From the NCBI GenBank assembly GCA_009837445.1, contig VXTM01000041.1, forward strand, positions 1-56,651: a DNA stretch of 56,651 nucleotides. The letters run 5' to 3'. This DNA is from Acidimicrobiaceae bacterium (GTDB lineage: Bacteria; Actinomycetota; Acidimicrobiia; Acidimicrobiales; Aldehydirespiratoraceae). Of this stretch, positions 18,208-25,325 are shown piece by piece. The notes beneath the pieces were generated by a model. The model did not search any database. It saw nothing but the letters and a program-made list of their open reading frames with translations, and was not told the DNA's origin. A program made the translations under genes and the position numbers. Positions within the stretch are counted from its first letter, which is position 1. Every line of letters starts with the position of its first letter.

Positions 18208-20262
18208 TCAGCGGCTTACGTTGACGCTGACGTTGTGATACCCCTCGGCGCCGTTTGGCTTGCTGTGAACCCGGTGACGGCCCTGCGTGGTGCCGGTGCC
18301 GTCGGTGGCTCGGACCTGGATCAGGTGGGTGCCGTGCCGGTCGGGAGTCCATGGGCGGCGCCATTGCACCCAGGTCTCGTTGCTGAGAACCTCGCCCAGC
18401 TCGCACTGGACCCAGTCCTGCTCGTCGATCTTCGTCTCGACCCGCCGGATCCCCCGGGTCGGGGCCCAGGCGATGCCCGCTATCGAGGTCGGGACGCCCA
18501 CCTTGAGGCGTGAGTTCCTGTTGGGGACGTCGATGCGGCTCTGGGTCTTTATCGGTCCCCTCTTGGACCATCCCCGGGGGATCCAGTAGCCGTCGAATCC
18601 CTCCCAGCTTGTCAGGTGGATCTCCTCGAGCCACTTGACCGCCGAGACGTAGCCGTAGAGTCCGGCCACGACGATGCGGGCCGGGAACCCGTGCCGTGTC
18701 GGCAGGGGCTCGTTGTTCATGCCGATGGCGAGGATGGCGTTGCGCCCGTCGTAGGCAGCGGTGGTCGGGAACCCGGCCGTGAAATCGTCCACCGAGCGCC
18801 CCACGATCTGCTGGGCGCCCCGCTGCACGCCGGCCCGCTGGAGCAGCACGTTGAGGGGGATGCCGGTCCACACGGCGTTGTCGACGAGGCCGCCCCCCAC
18901 CGGGTTGGACACGCACGAGAGCGTGATCGCGTAGTCGGCCAGGGGCATGGCCCGGATCTCCTGGTAGGTGAGCTCGTAGGGGTTGTCCACCAGCCCGGTG
19001 ATGCGCAGGCGCCAGTTGTCGGGGTCGACCTGCGGGACGGTCAGAGCGACGTCGATGCGGTAGAACTCGTTCCTCGGGCTGATGGGGGTGACGTAGGGCG
19101 AGATGCCCGGCACCTCGTCGAGCGTGTCGAGGTGGGCGACCTGGGGCAATGTCGAGGACCTTGGTGGTCGGGTGGTGGTGGTCTCCGGGGGTGGCTGTGT
19201 GGTGGTTGTGGTCTCGGGCGGCTGTGTGGTGGTTGTGGTCTCGGGTGGTTGTGTGGTGGCGGTGACCTCCTCGGGTGGCTGCGTGGTGGAAGTGGCCTGC
19301 TCCTGCTGGGTGCCGTCGATGCTCGGCTCCGTGACCGTCGGAGCGGCCGTCTCACTGGAGCCAGGGTCCGATGCGGCCTCGCTGCCGGTTCCCGCCTGAT
19401 CGGTGGTCACTCCGGTGGTGTCTTCGGAGGGGATCTCTATGCCTTCGGGGATCTCTATGCCCTCGGGAATCTCTATGCCCTCAGGGATCTCGATTCCCTC
19501 CGGGACTGCGACCGCTGCATCGGGGTCGGTAGTCGCGCCGCCACCCGTTGCGCCGGGCGCCGGCAGGGTTGTCCGCGTCGGCAGCGCGTAGATCTCGCGA
19601 GCCTGCTCTGCGGCCGAGGGTCCCCGCAGACCCCGCCCCAGCCCGACCAGGCCGAGCGCGGTTGCCGCCGCGCCCGAGGCGAAGGCGAAGAAGGACCGGC
19701 GGGTGCCGACCCGCTCGCGCCGGCCGGTCGCCTCCTCCTCATCGGAGCCGCCGGCCTCCGCGGCCTGCCCGACGGCCACAGACGCCCGGCTGACTAGGAA
19801 GAGGGTCGCGGCCGCGCCCAGCGCAGCGGCCGCTAGGGCCACGATCCACGAGGCCAGCGCGGGACTGAGCGGGTTGCGGGCCGCGGCCCAGCCGCCGATC
19901 AGCCCGAACACCGCGAATCCCGCGATGGCGGCGACGGGGCGGCTCCGGGCCGCGAGGCGCCCGAACAGGCCGCATACGGCCAGCGACACGACGACGATGC
20001 CCACAGTGAGGACGGTCTTCTGGCTGGCTCCCAGATTCTCGATGCTGAACGACACGATCGAGCCCGGCGTGTAGTCGGTGACCACCTCGCCCACCGCGAT
20101 CACCAGCGACGGGATCGTCTCGCTGACGCCCTCAATCAACTCACCGAAGCCCAGCGCCACCGCGGCGCCCAGCATTCCCGCAAGGAAGCCTGCCAACCCG
20201 CTTACGGCCGGACGGCCAGGCGTCGAGGCCTCGGTCGGGGGAGCGTCCCCGGGGTCGGGCAC
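18208..20262 (-). CDS. Membrane-anchored sulfite-oxidase-family molybdopterin oxidoreductase (copy 2, long linker)
   Basis: A 684-aa paralogue of the 13880-15583 product with the same plan: four hydrophobic helices, a twin-Arg stretch GTRRSFFAFASGAA (about 186-199), a long linker, then the molybdopterin domain with DNPYELTYQEIRAMP, TLSCVSNPVGGG (Cys450), GFPARIVVAGLYGYVSAVKW and WIPRGWSKRGP. The linker is far longer, about 200 residues. It carries four exact EGIEIP hexapeptides, a Ser/Thr-rich part, and several TTTTTQPPE units that resemble glycosylated or cell-wall-spanning linkers. GTG at 20262 is chosen because TACAAT lies 7 bases upstream. It is coupled to the downstream CoA ligase. Substrate unknown. 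Confidence 0.82.
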   Translation of the reverse strand: MPDPGDAPPTEASTPGRPAVSGLAGFLAGMLGAAVALGFGELIEGVSETIPSLVIAVGEVVTDYTPGSIVSFSIENLGASQKTVLTVGIVVVSLAVCGLFGRLAARSRPVAAIAGFAVFGLIGGWAAARNPLSPALASWIVALAAAALGAAATLFLVSRASVAVGQAAEAGGSDEEEATGRRERVGTRRSFFAFASGAAATALGLVGLGRGLRGPSAAEQAREIYALPTRTTLPAPGATGGGATTDPDAAVAVPEGIEIPEGIEIPEGIEIPEGIEIPSEDTTGVTTDQAGTGSEAASDPGSSETAAPTVTEPSIDGTQQEQATSTTQPPEEVTATTQPPETTTTTQPPETTTTTQPPPETTTTRPPRSSTLPQVAHLDTLDEVPGISPYVTPISPRNEFYRIDVALTVPQVDPDNWRLRITGLVDNPYELTYQEIRAMPLADYAITLSCVSNPVGGGLVDNAVWTGIPLNVLLQRAGVQRGAQQIVGRSVDDFTAGFPTTAAYDGRNAILAIGMNNEPLPTRHGFPARIVVAGLYGYVSAVKWLEEIHLTSWEGFDGYWIPRGWSKRGPIKTQSRIDVPNRNSRLKVGVPTSIAGIAWAPTRGIRRVETKIDEQDWVQCELGEVLSNETWVQWRRPWTPDRHGTHLIQVRATDGTGTTQGRHRVHSKPNGAEGYHNVSVNVSR
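19429..19500 (-). repeat. Four tandem 18-bp units encoding EGIEIP
   Basis: Four consecutive 18-bp units on the minus strand encode EGIEIP four times in the molybdoenzyme linker. Units differ only at silent positions, pointing to recent duplication or slippage followed by a little drift. Copy 1 of the enzyme lacks this block. Confidence 0.85.
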
Positions 20263-20269
20263 GCTGACG

Positions 20270-20279
20270 ATTGTACGCT
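20270..20279. promoter_or_regulatory. Overlapping divergent -10 elements in a 25-bp intergenic gap
   Basis: On the minus strand TACAAT (20275-20270) lies 7 bases before the GTG at 20262. On the plus strand TACGCT (20274-20279) lies 8 bases before the ATG at 20288. The two hexamers share two bases, so RNA polymerase could not occupy both. Both transcripts would be leaderless. Confidence 0.5.
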
Positions 20280-20287
20280 CGGCGCGG

Positions 20288-21499
20288 ATGGACTTCCGGT
20301 CCGATCCCGCGATGATCAGCTTCGCCGACGAGGTGCGCACCTGGCTGGAGGAGCATCTGGTCGGAGAGTTCGCCCGGTACCGGGGCCGCGGCCTCACCGG
20401 GCAGGAGGACGTGCCGGTCGAGGTGCAGCTCGCCTGGGAGCGCGAGCTCGCGTCGGGAGGCTGGCTCGGCCTCGACTTCCCGGAATGGATCGGCGGGCGG
20501 GGCTGCACCCTGTCCGAGCAGGTCGTCTTCTTCAACACCTACACCGAGGCCCGAGCGCCCGGGCGGCTTCCCAACGTGGGTGTGATGCTGCTCGGCCCCA
20601 CGCTCATGGCCTTCGGATCGGAGCAGCAGCAGCGCCGATTCGTTCCTGCCATCCTGGCCGGCGCCGAGCTGTGGTGCCAGGGCTACTCCGAGCCCGGCGC
20701 GGGCAGCGATCTGGCCGGCGTCGCCACCAGGGCGACCCTCCAGGGCGATGTCTGGGTGATCAACGGGCAGAAGGTGTGGACCTCGCTGGCCCAGCACGCC
20801 GACTGGATCTTCGTGCTGGCCCGCAGCACACCCGAGTCGCAGCGCCACGCCGGGCTCAGCTACCTGCTGGTGCCCATGGACCAGCCCGGCATCGAGATAA
20901 GGCCGATCGTCCAGCTCACCGGCGGCGTCGAGTTCAACGAGACGTTCTTCGACGATGCCGTGACCGCCGAGGACCTAGTAGTGGGCGGCGAGGGGAACGG
21001 CTGGAAGGTGGCCATGGGCACTCTCGCCTTCGAGCGGGGTGCGAGCACCCTGGGCCAGCAGACCAGCTTCCGCCAGGAGTTAGACGCTCTGGTGGCCGAG
21101 GCCCGAGCATCTGGACGCATCGACTGCAACGTGCTGCGCTCGGACCTGGTGCAGTGCCACATCGAGCTGGAGATCCTGCGCTACAACCAGCTGCGGCTGC
21201 TCACGTCGCTCACTCATGACGCGCCCGCGGGGCCGGAGCAGTCCATCGGCAAGCTTTACTGGGCGTCGTGGCATCGCCGCCTGGGCGAGCTGGCGATGCG
21301 GGTGCGGGGCGCGGCGTCGATGGTGGCCGACTCCAGCGGCGGCGCCCATGTGAGCCAGGGCGGGCGCGACTACCGGCTCGACCGCTGGCAGCGCACCTTC
21401 CTCTACTCCCGGGCCCACACCATCTACGGGGGAAGCAACCAAATACAACGCAATATCATAGGGGAGCGGGTTCTGGGCCTGCCGCGGGAGCCGCGGTAG
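20288..21499 (+). CDS. Acyl-CoA dehydrogenase
   Basis: A 403-aa FAD enzyme of the acyl-CoA dehydrogenase family. It has the helical N-domain with FADEVRTWLEEHL, the middle beta-domain with GYSEPGAGSDLAG (FAD/substrate contact) and INGQKVWTSLAQHADW, and the C-domain ending YGGSNQIQRNIIGERVLGLP. It introduces a 2,3-double bond into an acyl-CoA and passes electrons to electron-transfer flavoprotein. The chain specificity is unknown. The ATG at 20288 follows TACGCT by 8 bases. An earlier in-frame ATG at 20078 would overlap the divergent molybdoenzyme gene and is rejected. Confidence 0.88.
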   Translation: MDFRSDPAMISFADEVRTWLEEHLVGEFARYRGRGLTGQEDVPVEVQLAWERELASGGWLGLDFPEWIGGRGCTLSEQVVFFNTYTEARAPGRLPNVGVMLLGPTLMAFGSEQQQRRFVPAILAGAELWCQGYSEPGAGSDLAGVATRATLQGDVWVINGQKVWTSLAQHADWIFVLARSTPESQRHAGLSYLLVPMDQPGIEIRPIVQLTGGVEFNETFFDDAVTAEDLVVGGEGNGWKVAMGTLAFERGASTLGQQTSFRQELDALVAEARASGRIDCNVLRSDLVQCHIELEILRYNQLRLLTSLTHDAPAGPEQSIGKLYWASWHRRLGELAMRVRGAASMVADSSGGAHVSQGGRDYRLDRWQRTFLYSRAHTIYGGSNQIQRNIIGERVLGLPREPR

Positions 21500-21557
21500 C
21501 TGGCGCCGGGGCCGCTAGCGTGATCGTCGGGGACAGAAGCAACCACAGGGAGAAGCG

Positions 21558-22394
21558 ATGGGTCGTCTGAGCAATACCTGGAGTCTGGCCAAGGTCTCGT
21601 GGTCGGTGCTGAAGAAGGACCGGGAGCTGCTGTGGATGCCGGTGCTGTCGTTCCTGGCGTCGGCGGTGGTGATCGTGGTTGTGATCGGGCTGACGTTCGT
21701 CACGCTGTCCACTGAGTCCACGCACGACCAGACCACCATGGAGTTCAACCCGGCGATGATCGTCGTGTACGTGCTGGCGGCGATGGTCCTCGGCGTGATC
21801 GCCGTGTTCTTCAATGGCGCGCTTGTGGCGGGCGCCCACGAGCGGCTCACCGGGGGCGACCCGACGGTGCGCAGCGCGATCGGCCGGGCGTTCGCCCGCA
21901 TCGGTGGCCTGGTTCCGTGGGCGATCATCACCACCACGGTGGGGCTGGTCCTTCAGGCTCTGCGGGATCGGGCCGGCTGGCTCGGACGGATCGTCACCCA
22001 CATGCTGGAGATGGCCTGGGAGGTGGTGACCTTCCTGACTGTGCCCGCCATCGTTATCGACAATGTCGGCGCGATCGAGGGACTGAAGCGTTCGGCATCG
22101 CTGCTGCGCAACACTTGGGGCGAGAACATCGCCGCCCGTGTCGGCTTCGGCCTGCTCGGTTTCGTTCTCATCATTCCGGCCGCGGTGGTGGCCGGCCTGT
22201 TCATAGCGTCGGGGTGGACCGTGCTGATGGCCATTGGGATCATCGCCGCGGCGGCCTGGGTGGCGGTCGTGATGGTGGTGCTGACCGCCCTCAACGCCGT
22301 CTTCCAGACTGCGCTGTACCTCTACGCAACCACCGGGATGCCTCCGACCGGTTTCGAGCAGGCTCCGCTGGAGCAGACCTTCGTCCACAAGTAG
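21558..22394 (+). CDS. DUF6159 family integral membrane protein
   Basis: A 278-aa membrane protein with about six hydrophobic helices (roughly 28-50, 70-92, 115-135, 150-170, 198-222, 226-252). The opening GRLSNTWSLAKVSWSVLKKDRELLWMP-type segment, a cytosolic amphipathic start followed by a first helix, and the GDPTVRSAIGRAFARIG loop resemble the DUF6159 family. Function unknown. Good Shine-Dalgarno (GGGAGAAG) before the ATG. TAGCGT at about 21516 may be its -10. It follows the dehydrogenase by 58 bases on the same strand and converges on the crotonase gene. Confidence 0.72.
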   Translation: MGRLSNTWSLAKVSWSVLKKDRELLWMPVLSFLASAVVIVVVIGLTFVTLSTESTHDQTTMEFNPAMIVVYVLAAMVLGVIAVFFNGALVAGAHERLTGGDPTVRSAIGRAFARIGGLVPWAIITTTVGLVLQALRDRAGWLGRIVTHMLEMAWEVVTFLTVPAIVIDNVGAIEGLKRSASLLRNTWGENIAARVGFGLLGFVLIIPAAVVAGLFIASGWTVLMAIGIIAAAAWVAVVMVVLTALNAVFQTALYLYATTGMPPTGFEQAPLEQTFVHK

Positions 22395-22420
22395 CCGCGG
22401 TCTCCAGCCGGGCAGGCTGG

Positions 22421-23389
22421 CTAGACGAGGTCGTCGATCAGGCCCCAGCGCCGCGCCTCGAGCGCGCCGATCTCGGCGTCGGTCAGCAGCCACTCCAGGG
22501 TTCTCTGGCGGCCGATACGGGCCGGGATGCTCACCGTGCCGCCCGCGCCGCAGATGAGACCCATCGACAGCTCCGGGAGCCGGAACCGGGCTCGCTCGGT
22601 GGCGGTGACGGTGGCACAGAACGCGGCCAGCTCGATGCCGGCTCCCACGCAGGCTCCGTCGATCCGCGCCGTCGTATGTCCGGCCACGGCCGCCACCCAC
22701 GGCGCCGCGTTGGCACGGCTGCGGATCAGGTGCGCGGCGGCCGGGTCGTCCACCGTGCCGAACTCGGCCGGGTCGCCCCCGGCACAGAAGTTGCCGCCCG
22801 CTCCGGTGATCACCACCGGACGGTCGTCCGCGCCCGCGGCCAGCGCCTTGAGCACGTCGACGAGTTGGTCCCGCATGGCCGCGTCGAAAAGGTTGAGCAG
22901 CCGGGGGCGGTTCAGCGTCACCGTCACCGAGTCGCCGTCGTCGCTCACGTCGATGCGGGGCTGGTCGAGGTCCCGGCGAGTCCGGCGGCCCCGGCCCGCG
23001 AGCCAGCGGGCGTGTTCGGGTCCGGCCTGGAGGGTCGCGTAGGCGAGGCTCTCGGCCAGAAGGGCGTCGGCCTGGCTGAGCCGGGGTCCGAGTCGAAGCG
23101 TCTGGGCGGCGACGACGGAGGCCTGCGGATTGGCCCGCAGCCCGGTGAGGGTCGGGCCCGGATCGTCGACGGCCAGATCCCACGACTGGCCGCCGGCGCC
23201 CAGCGCGACTCCCACCACCGGGAGGGCGGCCAGCGCGGCGCCGACGTCGTCGGCCGGATCGTCGCCCACGTCCACGACCACCGCGGGAGCGCCGGCCACC
23301 GCGGCGATGCCGTCCACTGCCAGCCGGTCGAAGTCGACCGAGTCGATTGCGGCCCTGACCTCCTCCAACGGCCAGATCCCGCCCTGCAT
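22421..23389 (-). CDS. Enoyl-CoA hydratase/isomerase family protein with N-terminal extension
   Basis: A 322-aa protein. The C-terminal crotonase domain (about 140-322) has VTLNRPRLLNLFDAAM, the first oxyanion element GGNFCAGGDPAEFG and the second, RIDGACVGAGIELAAFC. The glutamate normally used to add water is not clear; the segment reads LPELSMGLICGAGGTVSIP. The first 140 residues look like a worn crotonase half: DVGDDP, VVGVALG and ESLAYATLQAGPEHARWLAGR, the last resembling the C-terminus of other crotonases. The reaction may therefore be hydration, isomerisation or hydrolysis. It lies 2 bases downstream of the CoA ligase gene in the same operon. Confidence 0.8.
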   Translation of the reverse strand: MQGGIWPLEEVRAAIDSVDFDRLAVDGIAAVAGAPAVVVDVGDDPADDVGAALAALPVVGVALGAGGQSWDLAVDDPGPTLTGLRANPQASVVAAQTLRLGPRLSQADALLAESLAYATLQAGPEHARWLAGRGRRTRRDLDQPRIDVSDDGDSVTVTLNRPRLLNLFDAAMRDQLVDVLKALAAGADDRPVVITGAGGNFCAGGDPAEFGTVDDPAAAHLIRSRANAAPWVAAVAGHTTARIDGACVGAGIELAAFCATVTATERARFRLPELSMGLICGAGGTVSIPARIGRQRTLEWLLTDAEIGALEARRWGLIDDLV

Positions 23390-23391
23390 GG

Positions 23392-24909
23392 CTAGTCGAC
23401 CTGGGAGCCCGGGTCGGCAGCGTGCCGGCTGCGCAGCTCGCGGCGCAGCAGCTTGCCGGTGTCGTTGTAGGGCAGGTCGTCAACGAACTCGATGCGGGCC
23501 GGCACCCGGCTCGACCGCAGCCGGGCCCGCACCAGCTCCCGCAGATCGTCCGCGGTCGGGATAGGGGAGCGCGCCACGACGCAGACGGCCACCTCCTCGC
23601 CCCATTCCCGGCTGGGCACGCCGAAGGCGGCCGCGTCGACGACCGCCGGGTGGGTCAGCAGGGCGTCCTCGATCTCGCCCGGTGACATGTTCTCGCCGCC
23701 CCGGATGATGATGTCGTCGTTGCGTCCGTGAACCCACAGGTAGCCGGCCTCGTCCAGGTGCCCGCTGTCGCGGGTGCAGAACCAGCCGTCCTCATTGAGC
23801 TGCGAGCCGCCGTCGGCGTACTCTCCGGCCACCTGCTCGCCCCGGACCCATATCTCGCCGGCCGTACCCGTGCCTGCGGTGGTGCCGTCGGGGGAGCGCA
23901 CTGAGACCTCCACTCCCGGGAGGGGTCGTCCCGCGGATGAGAGCCTGGCCCTCTCGTCCGGATCGTCGGAGGCGGCCCACCGACGGTGGTCGTCGGGCCC
24001 CATCACGCACACGGTGGAACTCGTCTCGGTCAGGCCGTAGGCGTGGGAGAACCCCGCGGCCGGGAACACCTCCAGCGCCCGCTCCACCACGGTCCGGTGA
24101 GACTTGCCCCCTCCGTAGGACACGAACCGGACCGTCTCTAGCGTCTCGCCGCGGCGGTCGAGGGCGTCGACGATGCGGGCCAGCATGGTGGGTACGAGCA
24201 TGGCGTGGGTGACGTCCTCGTCGCGGACCAGGTCGATCCAGGCCTCAGGATCGAACTTCGCCAGGGGCACGATGCGGCGCCCGGAGTAGACCTGCGAGAG
24301 CTGGGCCGCCACCGAGGCGACGTGGTAGGGCGGCACCGCCATGATGTGGGCCTCGTCGGGGCCGGCCGACGCGAACTCGACGGTGCTGAACACGTAGGAC
24401 ACCAGGTGCCGGTGGCGCAGCACCGCGGCCTTGGGCGGACCTGAGGTGCCGCTGGTGTACAGCAGCACCGCGGTGGCGTCGGGATCCGCGGGCCAGTCGC
24501 CGGGGTCGGCCGTCTCAGCACCGCCGGAGGGATCGGCCAGCAAGCCATCCCGCTCCACGATCTCCAGACCGTCCACACCGGCCAGCCGGGCCGCGCCGTC
24601 GGAGTCGGCCACCGCCAGCGCGGGCGAGGCCCGCTCGGCCAGCGCGCGCAGGTCGTCGTCACCGAGCCGGTAGTTGACCGGCACGTACGCAGCGCCGCCC
24701 CAGGCCGCACCGAACAGGGAGACAGGAAGGACCGCGCCGGGCTCGCCGCATAGCAGCAGGCGCTCGGACCGCGACGCCCGCAAGCGTCCCGCAAGCCCGG
24801 CGGCCCGGCCCATCAGGTCATCGCAAGTGATACCGGAGCCGCTCGGCCCCACCGCCACCCGGTCGCCCATGGCGGTGGCCGCCATCTCCAGCAGCATCAT
24901 CAGGTTCAT
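23392..24909 (-). CDS. Acyl-CoA synthetase (AMP-forming, ANL family)
   Basis: A 505-aa ligase. The phosphate loop is LLYTSGTSGPPKAAVL (about 155-170), then YGLTETSSTV, GEIWVRGEQVAGEY, WFCTRDSGHLDEAGYLWVHGR with the hinge, RGGENMSPGEIEDAL and the terminal lysine region YNDTGKLLRRELR. It activates a carboxylate as acyl-CoA; the substrate is not evident. The ATG at 24909 is the first clear family-like start; upstream in-frame sequence is antisense to other genes. It sits between the 101-aa protein gene (44-base gap) and the crotonase gene (2-base gap). Confidence 0.87.
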   Translation of the reverse strand: MNLMMLLEMAATAMGDRVAVGPSGSGITCDDLMGRAAGLAGRLRASRSERLLLCGEPGAVLPVSLFGAAWGGAAYVPVNYRLGDDDLRALAERASPALAVADSDGAARLAGVDGLEIVERDGLLADPSGGAETADPGDWPADPDATAVLLYTSGTSGPPKAAVLRHRHLVSYVFSTVEFASAGPDEAHIMAVPPYHVASVAAQLSQVYSGRRIVPLAKFDPEAWIDLVRDEDVTHAMLVPTMLARIVDALDRRGETLETVRFVSYGGGKSHRTVVERALEVFPAAGFSHAYGLTETSSTVCVMGPDDHRRWAASDDPDERARLSSAGRPLPGVEVSVRSPDGTTAGTGTAGEIWVRGEQVAGEYADGGSQLNEDGWFCTRDSGHLDEAGYLWVHGRNDDIIIRGGENMSPGEIEDALLTHPAVVDAAAFGVPSREWGEEVAVCVVARSPIPTADDLRELVRARLRSSRVPARIEFVDDLPYNDTGKLLRRELRSRHAADPGSQVD

Positions 24910-24953
24910 CTCAGCGGCCGAGGGGGTAGGCGCGAATTCCAGGCGGTGGTCGC

Positions 24954-25259
24954 TCAGTCCGAGGCGGGCAGCGGCTTGGTGACCTTCACCGCCATCGCAA
25001 CCCCGGCCAGGGCGAGGCTGCCCTCGCCGGCCTTGGTGCAGAGCACTTCGACGGTCTCGTCGCCGTCGCCGTAGCGCTTGCCGAGCAAGGTCCCTTCCGA
25101 TGCGTCGGCGCTGGGTTCGCCGGCCCGCTCGGCCGAGCCGGCGGGCACCATGGGCTCGCCGCCGCAGGTGAGTTCGGTCGGTCCGGTGCCCTTCACAACG
25201 ATCACCTCGGTGGCGCACACCGTGCTCTGGAACCGGGCCCCCGGCCGCAACTCAACCAT
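24954..25259 (-). CDS. Small conserved protein next to an acyl-CoA synthetase
   Basis: A 101-aa soluble protein with a perfect AGGAGG Shine-Dalgarno before the ATG at 25259. Visible features are VCATEVIVVKG (11-24) with Cys15, LTCGGEPMV with Cys32, LGKRYGDGDETVEVLCTKAGEG with Cys74, and a C-terminus ending KPLPASD. I recall similar short proteins beside acyl-CoA synthetase genes in actinobacteria, but no function is known to me. The three spaced cysteines could bind a metal or form a thioester partner; both are guesses. It is the first gene of the operon leading to the ligase and crotonase, and is divergent from the CaiB-type gene with 66 bases between. Confidence 0.75.
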   Translation of the reverse strand: MVELRPGARFQSTVCATEVIVVKGTGPTELTCGGEPMVPAGSAERAGEPSADASEGTLLGKRYGDGDETVEVLCTKAGEGSLALAGVAMAVKVTKPLPASD

Positions 25260-25325
25260 GTTGTCCTCCTGCCGCCCTAGTCGAATGGCCGTGCGCCCGA
25301 TGCCGGTACGCCTTGCGGTCCCATT

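Noticed and set aside
19140..19300. Short tandem repeats taken as a possible CRISPR array
   Set aside because: They encode in-frame TTTTTQPPE units of the molybdoenzyme linker; there are no unique spacers or cas genes.
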